From: JAPORK01 sp026710285 | GTDB taxonomy: Bacteria > Pseudomonadota > Gammaproteobacteria > Pseudomonadales > Endozoicomonadaceae | Reading direction: 5' to 3' | NCBI GenBank assembly: GCA_965201045.1 | Contig: OZ241746.1 | Coordinates: forward strand, 1,674,001-1,738,000 | DNA length: 64,000 nt | Program-made: the position numbers and the translations under genes | The notes under the pieces: model-generated | Seen by the model: the letters and a program-made list of their open reading frames with translations, nothing else | What the model was told of the DNA's origin: nothing | Databases searched by the model: none | Shown: one piece after another, positions 55,625 to 63,698 of the stretch | Position numbering within the stretch: position 1 is the stretch's first letter | How the letters are laid out: every line of letters begins with the position of its first letter

Positions 55625-56893
55625 ATGAGTAATGCAAAAATGAATATGATGACTTCGATAGCTTCAACCGTACAATCGTCCGGTAAGTTTACTTACAAAG
55701 ACTTCACCTGGTGTTTGTCCTTATTTGGTACAGCAGTAGGTGCAGGCGTACTATTCCTTCCAATCAGAGCAGGTGCAGGTGGTTTTTGGCCATTAGTTAT
55801 CCTTACCTTAATCGCAGCACCAATGACCTGGTTTGCACACAAATCTCTGGCTCGTTTCGTGCTGTCGGCGGCAAACCCTAAAGCCGATATCACTGACACA
55901 GTAAAAGAGCACTTCGGAAAAGCGGGTGCAAACCTTATCACTTTTGCGTATTTTTTTGCTATCTACCCAATCGTACTTATCTACGGTGTTAGTATCACAA
56001 ACACGGTTGACTCTTTCCTGACTAATCAAATGGGTATGGAGCCTGTTCCTCGCTGGCTACTCTCTGGTGCGCTTATCGCAGCAATGACAGCAGGCGTAGT
56101 ATTTGGTAAAGGGCTAATGCTGAAAGCAACATCAGCAATGGTTTATCCTCTGGTATTCATCCTGCTGGCGCTATCTTTCTACCTCATTCCTGACTGGAAT
56201 ACATCAATTATAAGAGTATCTCCGGACTGGGGAAAAATACCTTTAATCGTTTGGCTGGCAATTCCAATTATCGTATTCTCATTTAACCATAGCCCAATCA
56301 TTTCTCAGTTCTCAAAAGAGCAGCGTCGTATATATAGCGATAACGCAGTTAAGAAAACTGACGCTATCACTGGCGGTACAGCAATGATGCTTATGGGCTT
56401 CGTTATGTTCTTTGTATTCTCTGTAGTGCTTTCTCTGTCTCCGGAGCAACTGGCAACTGCACAAGAGCAAAATATCTCTGTGCTTTCTTACCTGGCTAAC
56501 ATTCACAAATCGTCACTCATCTCTTACGTGGGTCCGCTGGTGGCGTTCATAGCAATCACGTCCAGCTACTTCGGTCACTTCCTGGGAGCTCATGAAGGTC
56601 TGGTAGGTCTGATCAGGTCACGCTATCAAATTCCGGTAAGTAAAATAAAGAGAATATCTCTTATCTTCATCGTTACTACAACCTGGATCGTTGCTATCAT
56701 TAATCCTGACATCCTGGACATGATTGAAATGATGGGGGCACCAATTATTGTGGCAATTCTGTTTCTGATGCCTGTATTTGCTATGCAGAAAGTTCTGGCA
56801 ATGGCTAAGTATAAAACTTCAGTACCTGTACAGATTTTTACAGTAATCTGTGGTCTTGCGGCAATTAGTTCTATAATCTACGGTATTTTTTAA
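55625..56893 (+). CDS. sdaC: Serine transporter of the SdaC (HAAAP) family
   Basis: The 422-aa inner-membrane protein has about eleven hydrophobic segments and the family start FGTAVGAGVLFLPIRAGAGG. FSFNHSPIISQFSKEQRRIY and SSYFGHFLGAHEGLVGLI follow. It is a proton-coupled serine symporter by family. As far as I can recall, it matches Vibrio SdaC more closely than expected for this genome. Its codons (CTG, GGT, GCA, TCT) look less AT-rich than those of its ankyrin neighbours. This suggests recent transfer. Serine is a common carbon source for host-associated bacteria. Confidence 0.93.
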   Translation: MSNAKMNMMTSIASTVQSSGKFTYKDFTWCLSLFGTAVGAGVLFLPIRAGAGGFWPLVILTLIAAPMTWFAHKSLARFVLSAANPKADITDTVKEHFGKAGANLITFAYFFAIYPIVLIYGVSITNTVDSFLTNQMGMEPVPRWLLSGALIAAMTAGVVFGKGLMLKATSAMVYPLVFILLALSFYLIPDWNTSIIRVSPDWGKIPLIVWLAIPIIVFSFNHSPIISQFSKEQRRIYSDNAVKKTDAITGGTAMMLMGFVMFFVFSVVLSLSPEQLATAQEQNISVLSYLANIHKSSLISYVGPLVAFIAITSSYFGHFLGAHEGLVGLIRSRYQIPVSKIKRISLIFIVTTTWIVAIINPDILDMIEMMGAPIIVAILFLMPVFAMQKVLAMAKYKTSVPVQIFTVICGLAAISSIIYGIF

Positions 56894-57120
56894 TAGCTAC
56901 TCTTTTATAAAGTGTGATTAATCCAGACACATAACGTTAAAAAAGTAAGGTCCCAATCCTCCGGGGCTTTAAGTGGTTGTGGTTATTTTCTCTCCCCCGA
57001 TTTTAGATTATTATGCACCTCACAGGTTTTAAGGTGCTATGTCATTGTGATGGAGATAAAGCGTTCATCCGATCTGACCACCCGGGCATTTGATTCCCTG
57101 AATACCCTGAGTAATTATAG
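56894..57120. other. Short intergenic stretch after sdaC
   Basis: It contains GGTCCCAATCCTCCGGGGCT, which may fold weakly, but no clear terminator or ORF. Confidence 0.3.
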
Positions 57121-57232
57121 ATTTTTAAAAAATAAACTGCAGATATATGTCGGTTGCTAAATGTACATGATTGTGCTTTTTTATACGTTCAAAATAAAAT
57201 TTAATGCCATAGTGTTAGAAAATTTTAGAGCT
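57121..57232 (+). promoter_or_regulatory. Solo ankyrin upstream module (no gene follows)
   Basis: AAATAAACTGCAGATATATG, TCGGTTGCTAAATGTACATG, ATTGTGCTTTTTTATACG and TTCAAAATAAAATTTAATGC match the modules at 52727 and 59098, then break off. The next gene is on the other strand. It marks a lost ankyrin gene or a mobile promoter cassette. Confidence 0.65.
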
Positions 57233-57271
57233 TTGGAAACAGAGCAGGGCATAGAAACAGGTGAATTTTAG

Positions 57272-58684
57272 TTAGTAAACAGCAATCGTAACAGGATGTC
57301 CGTTTCCTGCGTTTAATCCGGCGCCTTTACAATTTATTAATGCATGGTTTTGCTTATTGATCTGGCATACGGTAACAAAAGGATATTTGTCAACGTTATC
57401 AACAACATAAACCAGTGACATATTTGGAATTACAGCAATGCTCTGAGGGAAGGAAAAGGGATATAGTTTTGGGTTTTGGTCATCAGATCCGCTGTATCCT
57501 GTTTGTTTACACGGTATTTGTAAGTGACCATTTTTATCGATCGGACACTGAACAATAGCAGGTCCGTCACCATATGTTTTTGTTATATAGGCGGCTAAAT
57601 TATCTTGAGAAAGAGCGATAAGTTTAGGGGATGAAACAGGTACCTTAACAATATCGGTAAAATCACAACTGACCAATCCTGTACTGCTGATAGAGCATGG
57701 AAGAATACCAGGAGTAGTGCTGGCATAAAGCTTGGAATAACTTGAATTTACACCTACGGGTGCATATCCGATTATAGTCTGTGAATTATCGGCAGTGATA
57801 CTATGCGTTAAATTTAAATCCCCTGTATATTGATTAACCTTGTACACATTAAGATCTGCAGCTGAAAACATGCAATAAACTTGTGAATGTACCGGATCAA
57901 AAATAGTATTGTAAGTTAGAAATTTGACTCTTTTTTTGTCTGATATTGGTGGATACACCGTCCAGTTAGCGTCACTAAGTTTACATGTTGTTAGCTCGCC
58001 GTCTGATTGATTGATATTACATATATACAAAGCATTGGCAACAACATTTAATTGCGGAGTAGCTGTTATATATGCTCTTGAATGTATTGGATCTACAGAA
58101 ACATTGGTTACTACATTAGTTGCAGATGAATTAAATATTGGTTTATTAAAACGACATCCGGTTAACTGTCCCTGATAACCAATCGTGCAGATACGAATAC
58201 GCTTTTCAGGAGGTGTATCTTGCTGGTAAAAAATATAAGCATGCACAGGATGAACCGTAACACCAAAACGGATTTCCCGAGAAAAATACAGATGATTCCA
58301 GGAGGTTAAGATTGTGTATACAGCTACAAAGGACTGTTTTACTCCAGGATTGTTCAGATGTGGTATATGTGAACTAAAAGTCAAAGAACAGATCTTTCCT
58401 ATCGAAAGGCTGGATTGCAAACAACTGTTGTTAATTAAATTTACACCATGCAAAGTACTTTTTTGTGTAATCATCTGAGGAGAATATACTTTAATTGAAT
58501 GAAAAGCTATATTAACCACTTTAAATGTAAACTTTATGATGTTTGGATCAAAAACTTTTCTTTGAAGAAAAACATTACCATTAGGTATGGCATTAAAAAA
58601 ACCTTTAGTGAAAGCCCCTGTTTTGGTGGTAGATAACCCGACTATAGTAATTATAAATAATAAAAACAGATAATATTGTTTCAT
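57272..58684 (-). CDS. Secreted beta-propeller-like protein
   Basis: The 470-aa protein starts at 58684 (AGGAG upstream) with a signal peptide (MKQYYLFLLFIITIVGLSTT, cleavage near KTGA). An Ig-like N-terminal part of about 140 residues is followed by repeated units. Each holds a strand such as V-x-P-x-H-S/A-x-A-Y-I and a C-x-I/V ... G-x-L-x-x-C pair (e.g. LYICNINQSDGELTTCKLS, VTVCQINKQNHALINCKGAG). This resembles YVTN/lactonase-type seven-bladed propellers with cysteine pairs. No enzyme motif is visible, so adhesion or binding is a guess. Confidence 0.6.
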   Translation of the reverse strand: MKQYYLFLLFIITIVGLSTTKTGAFTKGFFNAIPNGNVFLQRKVFDPNIIKFTFKVVNIAFHSIKVYSPQMITQKSTLHGVNLINNSCLQSSLSIGKICSLTFSSHIPHLNNPGVKQSFVAVYTILTSWNHLYFSREIRFGVTVHPVHAYIFYQQDTPPEKRIRICTIGYQGQLTGCRFNKPIFNSSATNVVTNVSVDPIHSRAYITATPQLNVVANALYICNINQSDGELTTCKLSDANWTVYPPISDKKRVKFLTYNTIFDPVHSQVYCMFSAADLNVYKVNQYTGDLNLTHSITADNSQTIIGYAPVGVNSSYSKLYASTTPGILPCSISSTGLVSCDFTDIVKVPVSSPKLIALSQDNLAAYITKTYGDGPAIVQCPIDKNGHLQIPCKQTGYSGSDDQNPKLYPFSFPQSIAVIPNMSLVYVVDNVDKYPFVTVCQINKQNHALINCKGAGLNAGNGHPVTIAVY

Positions 58685-59097
58685 TGAATACTCCTGAGGA
58701 ATTTTAAAGTATTTTATACTTACAAATTGAACGACAAATAATAAATACACATAAAGCGTTTTGATTTTCCTTCACAACTCCTTAATGATTTGTTGGGTAA
58801 TATCTTAAAACATAAGACGTATATTTTGTCGTTGTTTTACGGATTTATTTAGTCGCTCCTGAAAAAATAAATATATTTGACTTATGAAAGGTGTTTTTAT
58901 TTCTTTTCTGGATTTTTTAAGCAGGTTTCATATAATTAGTCGGTCCTGAAAAACACAATTTTAGCAAAGAAACTTACTCCATACCAAATTCAATAAAATT
59001 AAAATATTAATTTATAAATTAGAAAACTTTATCATGGTCAGGTAAACATTTACATAATAACTATAGATGTATTTTATCTCCAGCATATCCTCAGTAA
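58685..59097. other. Gene-free stretch with repeat ends
   Basis: TAGTCGCTCCTGAAAAAATA at 58853 and TAGTCGGTCCTGAAAAACAC at 58936 resemble one end of the element at 50780. Nothing else is recognised. Confidence 0.4.
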
Positions 59098-59256
59098 CCA
59101 TTCAGTTATAAATCTAAAAAAATAAACTGAAAATATATCTGCCGGTTGCTAAATGTGGATGATTGTGCTTTGTTATAGGCTTAAAATAAAACGTAAAGCC
59201 ATATTGCTACAAAATTTCAGATACAGATTGATAATTAACAATTTTAACGGTGCTGT
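59098..59256 (+). promoter_or_regulatory. Conserved ankyrin upstream module
   Basis: AACTGAAAATATATCTGCCG, GTTGCTAAATGTGGATGATT, GTGCTTTGTTATAGGC, ACAAAATTTCAGATACAGAT and CGGTGCTGT precede the ATG. Order and spacing agree with the copies at 51050 and 52727. Confidence 0.75.
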
Positions 59257-60804
59257 ATGGAAAAACTTATAACTTATTATCTGTTTATAATACGTAGTTA
59301 TTTATCAACTAACAGAATGATAAAAAATATATTTTATCTTTTTTTCCTTTCATCACTATTTTTTTGTCCGCTTTCTTTTGCTATTTCTGACCAGACAATA
59401 ATTGAAATCATACGCAGCGGAGATGAGGCAGCTGTTAATAAATTAATACAAGACAATGATCTTGAAGTTAACCAGGTTCTGCAAGTTGAAAAAACCGAGT
59501 GTAAAATTTGGGAGGTGGTTAATAATAAGTACACACCACTTATGGTTGCCGCTAAATCGGGACTTATAAAAATAGTTAAAAACTTAATTGAGCAGGGAGC
59601 TGAAATAGATAAACAGGTCAATAAGATGACAGCATTAATGCATGCAGTCGCATAGGGAAATAAAGATGTTGTCACGTTTTTAATTAAACAAGGTGCTGAT
59701 GTACATATAAAAGATAGTGAAGATTCAACTATTTTAATTCTTGCAATATTAGGGCACAGCAGAACAGTTTACATGCTTTTTTTAGACTATATAAAAAGCA
59801 GGAGACCAAATTGTTTAAAAAATACTGAGGTCTTAGCCAGAATAATAAATGTATTTGATGTTGAAGTTATAAAGAATTTAGCTGGTAACGAAATAGACGA
59901 CGAGACATATAAGATAATATCTGCAATGTCTTCAGCCAGAGATGAAAAAATGCAAATCATCACATTACTTATTGAAAATGGAGTCGATATAAATGCGCAG
60001 GATGATGAGGGTGATACAGCTTTAATATGCGCAACAGCACGACAAAATGTAGAAGCTGTCAGGCTTTTGCTTAACAAGGAAGCTGATATAAACAGACAAA
60101 ACAAAACGGGTGACACCGCTTTAATGTGTGCCATGGAAAGAGAAAGTACAGAGATTGTTCGTCTCCTGCTTAACAAGGCAGCCAATGTGAATGCACAAGA
60201 TAAGAATAACGATACGGCTTTAATATGTGCAGTAGAATGGAAAATGGAAGAAAATGTTAAGCTATTGCTAGAGTATGAAGCTGATATAAATATACAAAAT
60301 GAGGATGGAGACACTGCGTTAATATGTGCCGTGAAAAGTCAGTTTGCAGAAATTGCCAGGCTATTGCTTGACAGTGGCGCTGATGTAAACAAGCAAGATA
60401 ACGGCGGTGTTACAGCCTTAATACATGCGGCAGAAAAAGAAAGTACAGAGGAAAGTGCAGAGATTGTTGCTCTTTTGCTTAAAAATAAAGCTGATGTGAA
60501 TAAACAAGATATAAACGGTGATACTGCTTTAATATGTGCTGTGAAATGGGGAAAAGTAGAAACTGTTAAGCTCTTGCTTGAACATAGAGCTGACGTAAAT
60601 CTACGAGATAACAATGGAAATACAGCCTTAATGTATGCGGCAGAAGCTGGAAAAACAGAAATTATTATGCTTTTGCTGAACAGTAACGCTGATGTAAATA
60701 TACAAAACAAAGAGAAAAAAACAGCTTTAAGCTGTGCAATAGAAACAGGTAATACTGAACTTATGAAACTCCTGGTTAAAAATGGTGCTAATGCCAGCAT
60801 GTAA
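59257..60804 (+). pseudogene. Exported ankyrin-repeat protein 4, interrupted by one in-frame TAG
   Basis: The gene has the family signal peptide (FFLSSLFFCPLSFA) and N-terminal repeats. At 59653 a TAG replaces the TGG of the MHAAAWGNKDVV motif seen in protein 3. The frame then continues without change (GNKDVVTFLIKQGADV ...) for 383 codons with about eleven regular repeats to GANASM. The whole would be 515 aa. The intact remainder means the stop is recent or is read through. Since rho, yidC and others end in TAG, general recoding is unlikely. Confidence 0.85.
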
Positions 60805-60879
60805 GATCTGAGTAGTGATACTTCTTAAGCTTCTGTAATAGCTTGTCCAGATAATAATTAATAATTTTGAAGGTGTTGT

Positions 60880-61021
60880 ATGAAAAAATTCGTAAAAAAA
60901 AAATTTGTTTTTAATTGAACAGGATGCTAATCTACGCAGAATCTAGTGAAGATTCAACTATTTTAATTCTTACTATGATGGGATACAGCAAAACAGCCTA
61001 CATGCTTCTTTGCTGAAAAAT
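60880..61021 (+). pseudogene. Ankyrin gene 5, N-terminal relic
   Basis: It starts ATGAAAAAATTCGT after AAGGTGTTGT, as in the other members. It then jumps by deletion to AGTGAAGATTCAACTATTTT, which matches 59716-59735 in gene 4, and stops. Most of the gene is lost here; its 3' end is probably the piece at 61907. Confidence 0.75.
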
Positions 61022-61167
61022 TTTAAAAAAATAGGGACTTCATATAAATTTCATCATCTGACAGCTGCGCAAGCCCTGTACTTAGCTTCTACTTTGTAGA
61101 GTGCGCTGATAAGTAAGCTTTCATATTTTAAAAAACTTCCTTATAGTTATGCACTTGAAGACAACAA

Positions 61168-61277
61168 TATACCCAGTTAACTTTCAAACAATGGGTTTTA
61201 TTTTTATTACATAACCCTTCAATAATAATGATTTCTTATAAAGTGTATTCAACATTTTCAAGTGAAATCGGCATATA
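61168..61277 (+). mobile_element. 105-bp TA-type miniature element, divergent copy 4
   Basis: It begins TATACCCAGTTAACTTTCAA and ends TTTTCAAGTGAAATCGGCAT followed by ATA. It is about 110 bases and more diverged than the other three copies. It lies in the gap between the two parts of ankyrin relic 5. Confidence 0.75.
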
Positions 61278-61355
61278 TCCCAGCGATTAGTATTTGATAA
61301 ATTTAAAAAAATAACTCCAATTTTTTCTAATAAAAGCAATTAAGGTGAACGTCAA

Positions 61356-61835
61356 ATGAATTCTATTAAGCAAATTTCATTTTTGTTATCTTTAATTTTA
61401 GTAACAAGTAGCATTTTTGGATCAACCAAATCCGAGATAATTAATAACACCAACAAACCTATCGAGGTACTATGGACAGCTGTCGGATGTTCATGTCCAA
61501 ATATCCTTGATTATTTTAAGTTTAAGGATAAATTCTGTCAGGAGAAGGTAGCTAATGCTAACGGAGGATCTGCTCACTATAAATTTAAAGGTTTCATGAT
61601 TAATCTACAGGTAGAGGTTAGGGCAAGCTGTAGGAGAAATAGTAATCAACTTGGTGATCTCTATAGCTTTTATTGTCCGTCAACAGGTAAATGGAAATTA
61701 GATGGTGATGACTATGTCTACTGTAAATTGAAAGGTAAAGGAAGAAAACATGTTAATAGGGTAGTCATTAATGATTTTAACATTGAAAAAGAAGGATCAA
61801 AAACTTGCCACTATCGTAGCCATGACGGAGGATAA
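61356..61835 (+). CDS. Small secreted six-cysteine protein, paralogue of the 1322-1786 gene
   Basis: The 159-aa protein has a signal peptide (MNSIKQISFLLSLILVTSSI, cleavage near FGS). The mature part shows NNTNKPIEVLWTAVGCSC, then C, SAHYKFKGF, C, YCPSTGKWKL, YCKLKGKGRKHV, VVINDF and TCHY. Six cysteines and about a third of all residues match the protein at 1322, and one extra Cys is next to the first. It is placed between the two relics of ankyrin gene 5. Secreted, disulfide-rich, function unknown. Confidence 0.85.
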   Translation: MNSIKQISFLLSLILVTSSIFGSTKSEIINNTNKPIEVLWTAVGCSCPNILDYFKFKDKFCQEKVANANGGSAHYKFKGFMINLQVEVRASCRRNSNQLGDLYSFYCPSTGKWKLDGDDYVYCKLKGKGRKHVNRVVINDFNIEKEGSKTCHYRSHDGG

Positions 61836-61906
61836 CGCTGAAGTTTTTTAAATACATTTTCTGATGAAGCATTATTTGCAGTTTATTTTATAAAAAACGA
61901 GTTATT

Positions 61907-62112
61907 CTACAAGATAAGAGTGGAAATACAGCCTTAATGTATGCGGCAGAAGCGGGAAAAACAGAAATTATTATGCTTTTGCTGAACAATAACGCTGATG
62001 TAAATATACAAAACAAAGAGAAAAAAACAGCTTCAATCTATGCAAGATAAACAGGTAATACTAAACTGATGAAACTCTCATTTAAAAATGGTGGTGCTAA
62101 TGACAGCATGTA
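61907..62112 (+). pseudogene. Ankyrin gene 5, C-terminal relic
   Basis: The sequence GGAAATACAGCCTTAATGTA and onward repeats the end of gene 4 (60616-60804) at most positions, including the downstream TAAGATCTGAGTAGTGATAC and the next gene's leader. The frame carries a stop (GCAAGATAA at 62041) and is not linked to a start. Confidence 0.85.
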
Positions 62113-62188
62113 AGATCTGAGTAGTGATACTTCTTAAGCTCCTGTAATAGCTTGTCCAGATAATAATTAATAATTTTGAAGGTGCTGT

Positions 62189-63331
62189 ATGAAAAAATTT
62201 ATAAATGATAATTTATTTTTAATGCTCAGCTACTTATCGACAAATAAAAAAATAATAAAAAACATATTTTATCTTTTTCCCTTTTCATTGCTGTTTTTTT
62301 GTCCAATTTCTTTTGCTGTTACTGACCACTTTTTAGTTAAAACTATACGTGAAGGAGATGTAGTAGCGGTTGGTAAATTAATACAAAAAGGTAATCTTGG
62401 AGTTAATCAAATTCTACAATTTAGAGAAGTCAATTCTTACCTTTCGGACGAAGCTGATTATGAGTATACACCACTTATGGTTGCTGCTGCATCTGGACTG
62501 ACAGCAATGACCAAAAAATTAATTGAGTGGGGGGCTGAACCAGATCAACAGGTTGATGACAAAACGGCATTAATGCTTGCGGTCTCGTATGGACATAAAG
62601 ACGTTGTCATGTTTTTAATTGAACAAGGTGCTAATGTACATCTGCGAAATAGTGAAGACTTTACTATTTTAATGCTTACAGTACTTGGATACAATAAAGA
62701 AGTTGCAACATTGTTAATGGAATATCTGAAAAGTAAGAATCCGGATGACTCGACAGATACTGAACTTCTAGCTGAAGTAGTAAGTGGATGTAATGTGGAA
62801 ACTTTAAAGCAGTTAACCGCTAATCAAATGGATGCAGACATACAGAGTATAATATCTGCAATGTCTTCAGCCGGAGATGATAAAATACAAATCATGATAT
62901 CTCTTATTGCACGTGGAGCAGATATAAATGCACAAGACAAAGTGGGTGACACGGCTTTAATGTGTGCAGCAGCAACACAAAACGAAAAAGCTATCAGGCT
63001 TCTTCTTGAGAATGAAGCTAATACAAATATCAGCAATAAAAAAGGTGTCACAGCCTTAATGTCTGCGTCGGAAAGACGAAGCACAAAAATTGTTGAGCTT
63101 TTGATTAAAAATAAGGCTAATATAAATGCACGAGATAATGTGGGTGACACAGCTTTAATGTGTGCAGTTAGGGAGCAGCACACACAAATTGCTAGACTCC
63201 TGATTGACAATAAAGCTGATCCAAACATACAGAACATGTATAAAAAAACAGCTTTAATGTATGCAAAAAAAAATAATGATACTGAAGTTATGAAACTTTT
63301 GATTGAAAATGGTGCGGATGCCAATATGTAA
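62189..63331 (+). CDS. Exported ankyrin-repeat protein 6
   Basis: The 380-aa protein has the family signal peptide (MKKFINDNLFLMLSYLSTNK, hydrophobic FYLFPFSLLFFCPISFA). N-terminal repeats are at about 90-170 (YTPLMVAAASGLTAMTKKLI, KTALMLAVSYGHKDVVMFLI), and five repeats run from about 235 to the end (GDTALMCAAATQNEKAIRLL, VTALMSASERRSTKIVELLI). It ends GADANM like proteins 3 and 4. Only the short leader (GATAATAATTAATAATTTTG plus AAGGTGCTGT) is upstream, not the full module, so it may depend on transcription from the array. Confidence 0.92.
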   Translation: MKKFINDNLFLMLSYLSTNKKIIKNIFYLFPFSLLFFCPISFAVTDHFLVKTIREGDVVAVGKLIQKGNLGVNQILQFREVNSYLSDEADYEYTPLMVAAASGLTAMTKKLIEWGAEPDQQVDDKTALMLAVSYGHKDVVMFLIEQGANVHLRNSEDFTILMLTVLGYNKEVATLLMEYLKSKNPDDSTDTELLAEVVSGCNVETLKQLTANQMDADIQSIISAMSSAGDDKIQIMISLIARGADINAQDKVGDTALMCAAATQNEKAIRLLLENEANTNISNKKGVTALMSASERRSTKIVELLIKNKANINARDNVGDTALMCAVREQHTQIARLLIDNKADPNIQNMYKKTALMYAKKNNDTEVMKLLIENGADANM

Positions 63332-63469
63332 GATCTGAGTAATGATTTCAGTAGTTACTCAGTATATTGATATTAGCAACCTACATTCCCGCGATCTCCA
63401 TTTGGATTTCATAAATTAAATGGGTTGTTCTTCCGGGAAGCCTGATATTTTCGGTAGTGTTCACCTTAT

Positions 63470-63620
63470 TATTTATTGTGTCTGCTGCTGAATACTAACC
63501 TTTGCCGGACGCACCGTGGGCTGAGCCTGTCGAAGCCTGAGAGAGGTTAAAACCTAAACATTTCTGCCCAGGCTTCGACAGGCTCAGCCCACGGACAAGG
63601 ATAGTATTAATGAAATTATC
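63470..63620 (+). repeat. Palindromic repeat copy (well preserved)
   Basis: CACCGTGGGCTGAGCCTGTC and, inverted, GACAGGCTCAGCCCACGG enclose about 50 bases. The left outer arm CTAACCTTTGCCGGACG matches 10582-10600. It is followed by GTATTAATGAAATTATCTGA, close to the tail of the 250-bp element (GTATTGATGAAATTGTCTGA). Confidence 0.7.
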
Positions 63621-63698
63621 TGAAATAACTATTTTATATTTAAATAATCAATCAGCAAGATCGCGGAAATGTCGGTAGCAACTTAACAAAAATTTGTA

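Noticed and set aside
59653..59655. Genetic recoding of TAG as Trp, suggested by the stops at 59653 and 10984
   Set aside because: rho, yidC, the rubredoxin gene and ankyrin gene 2 all end in TAG at their expected ends, and the reverse transcriptase has other lesions. Simple mutation is more likely.
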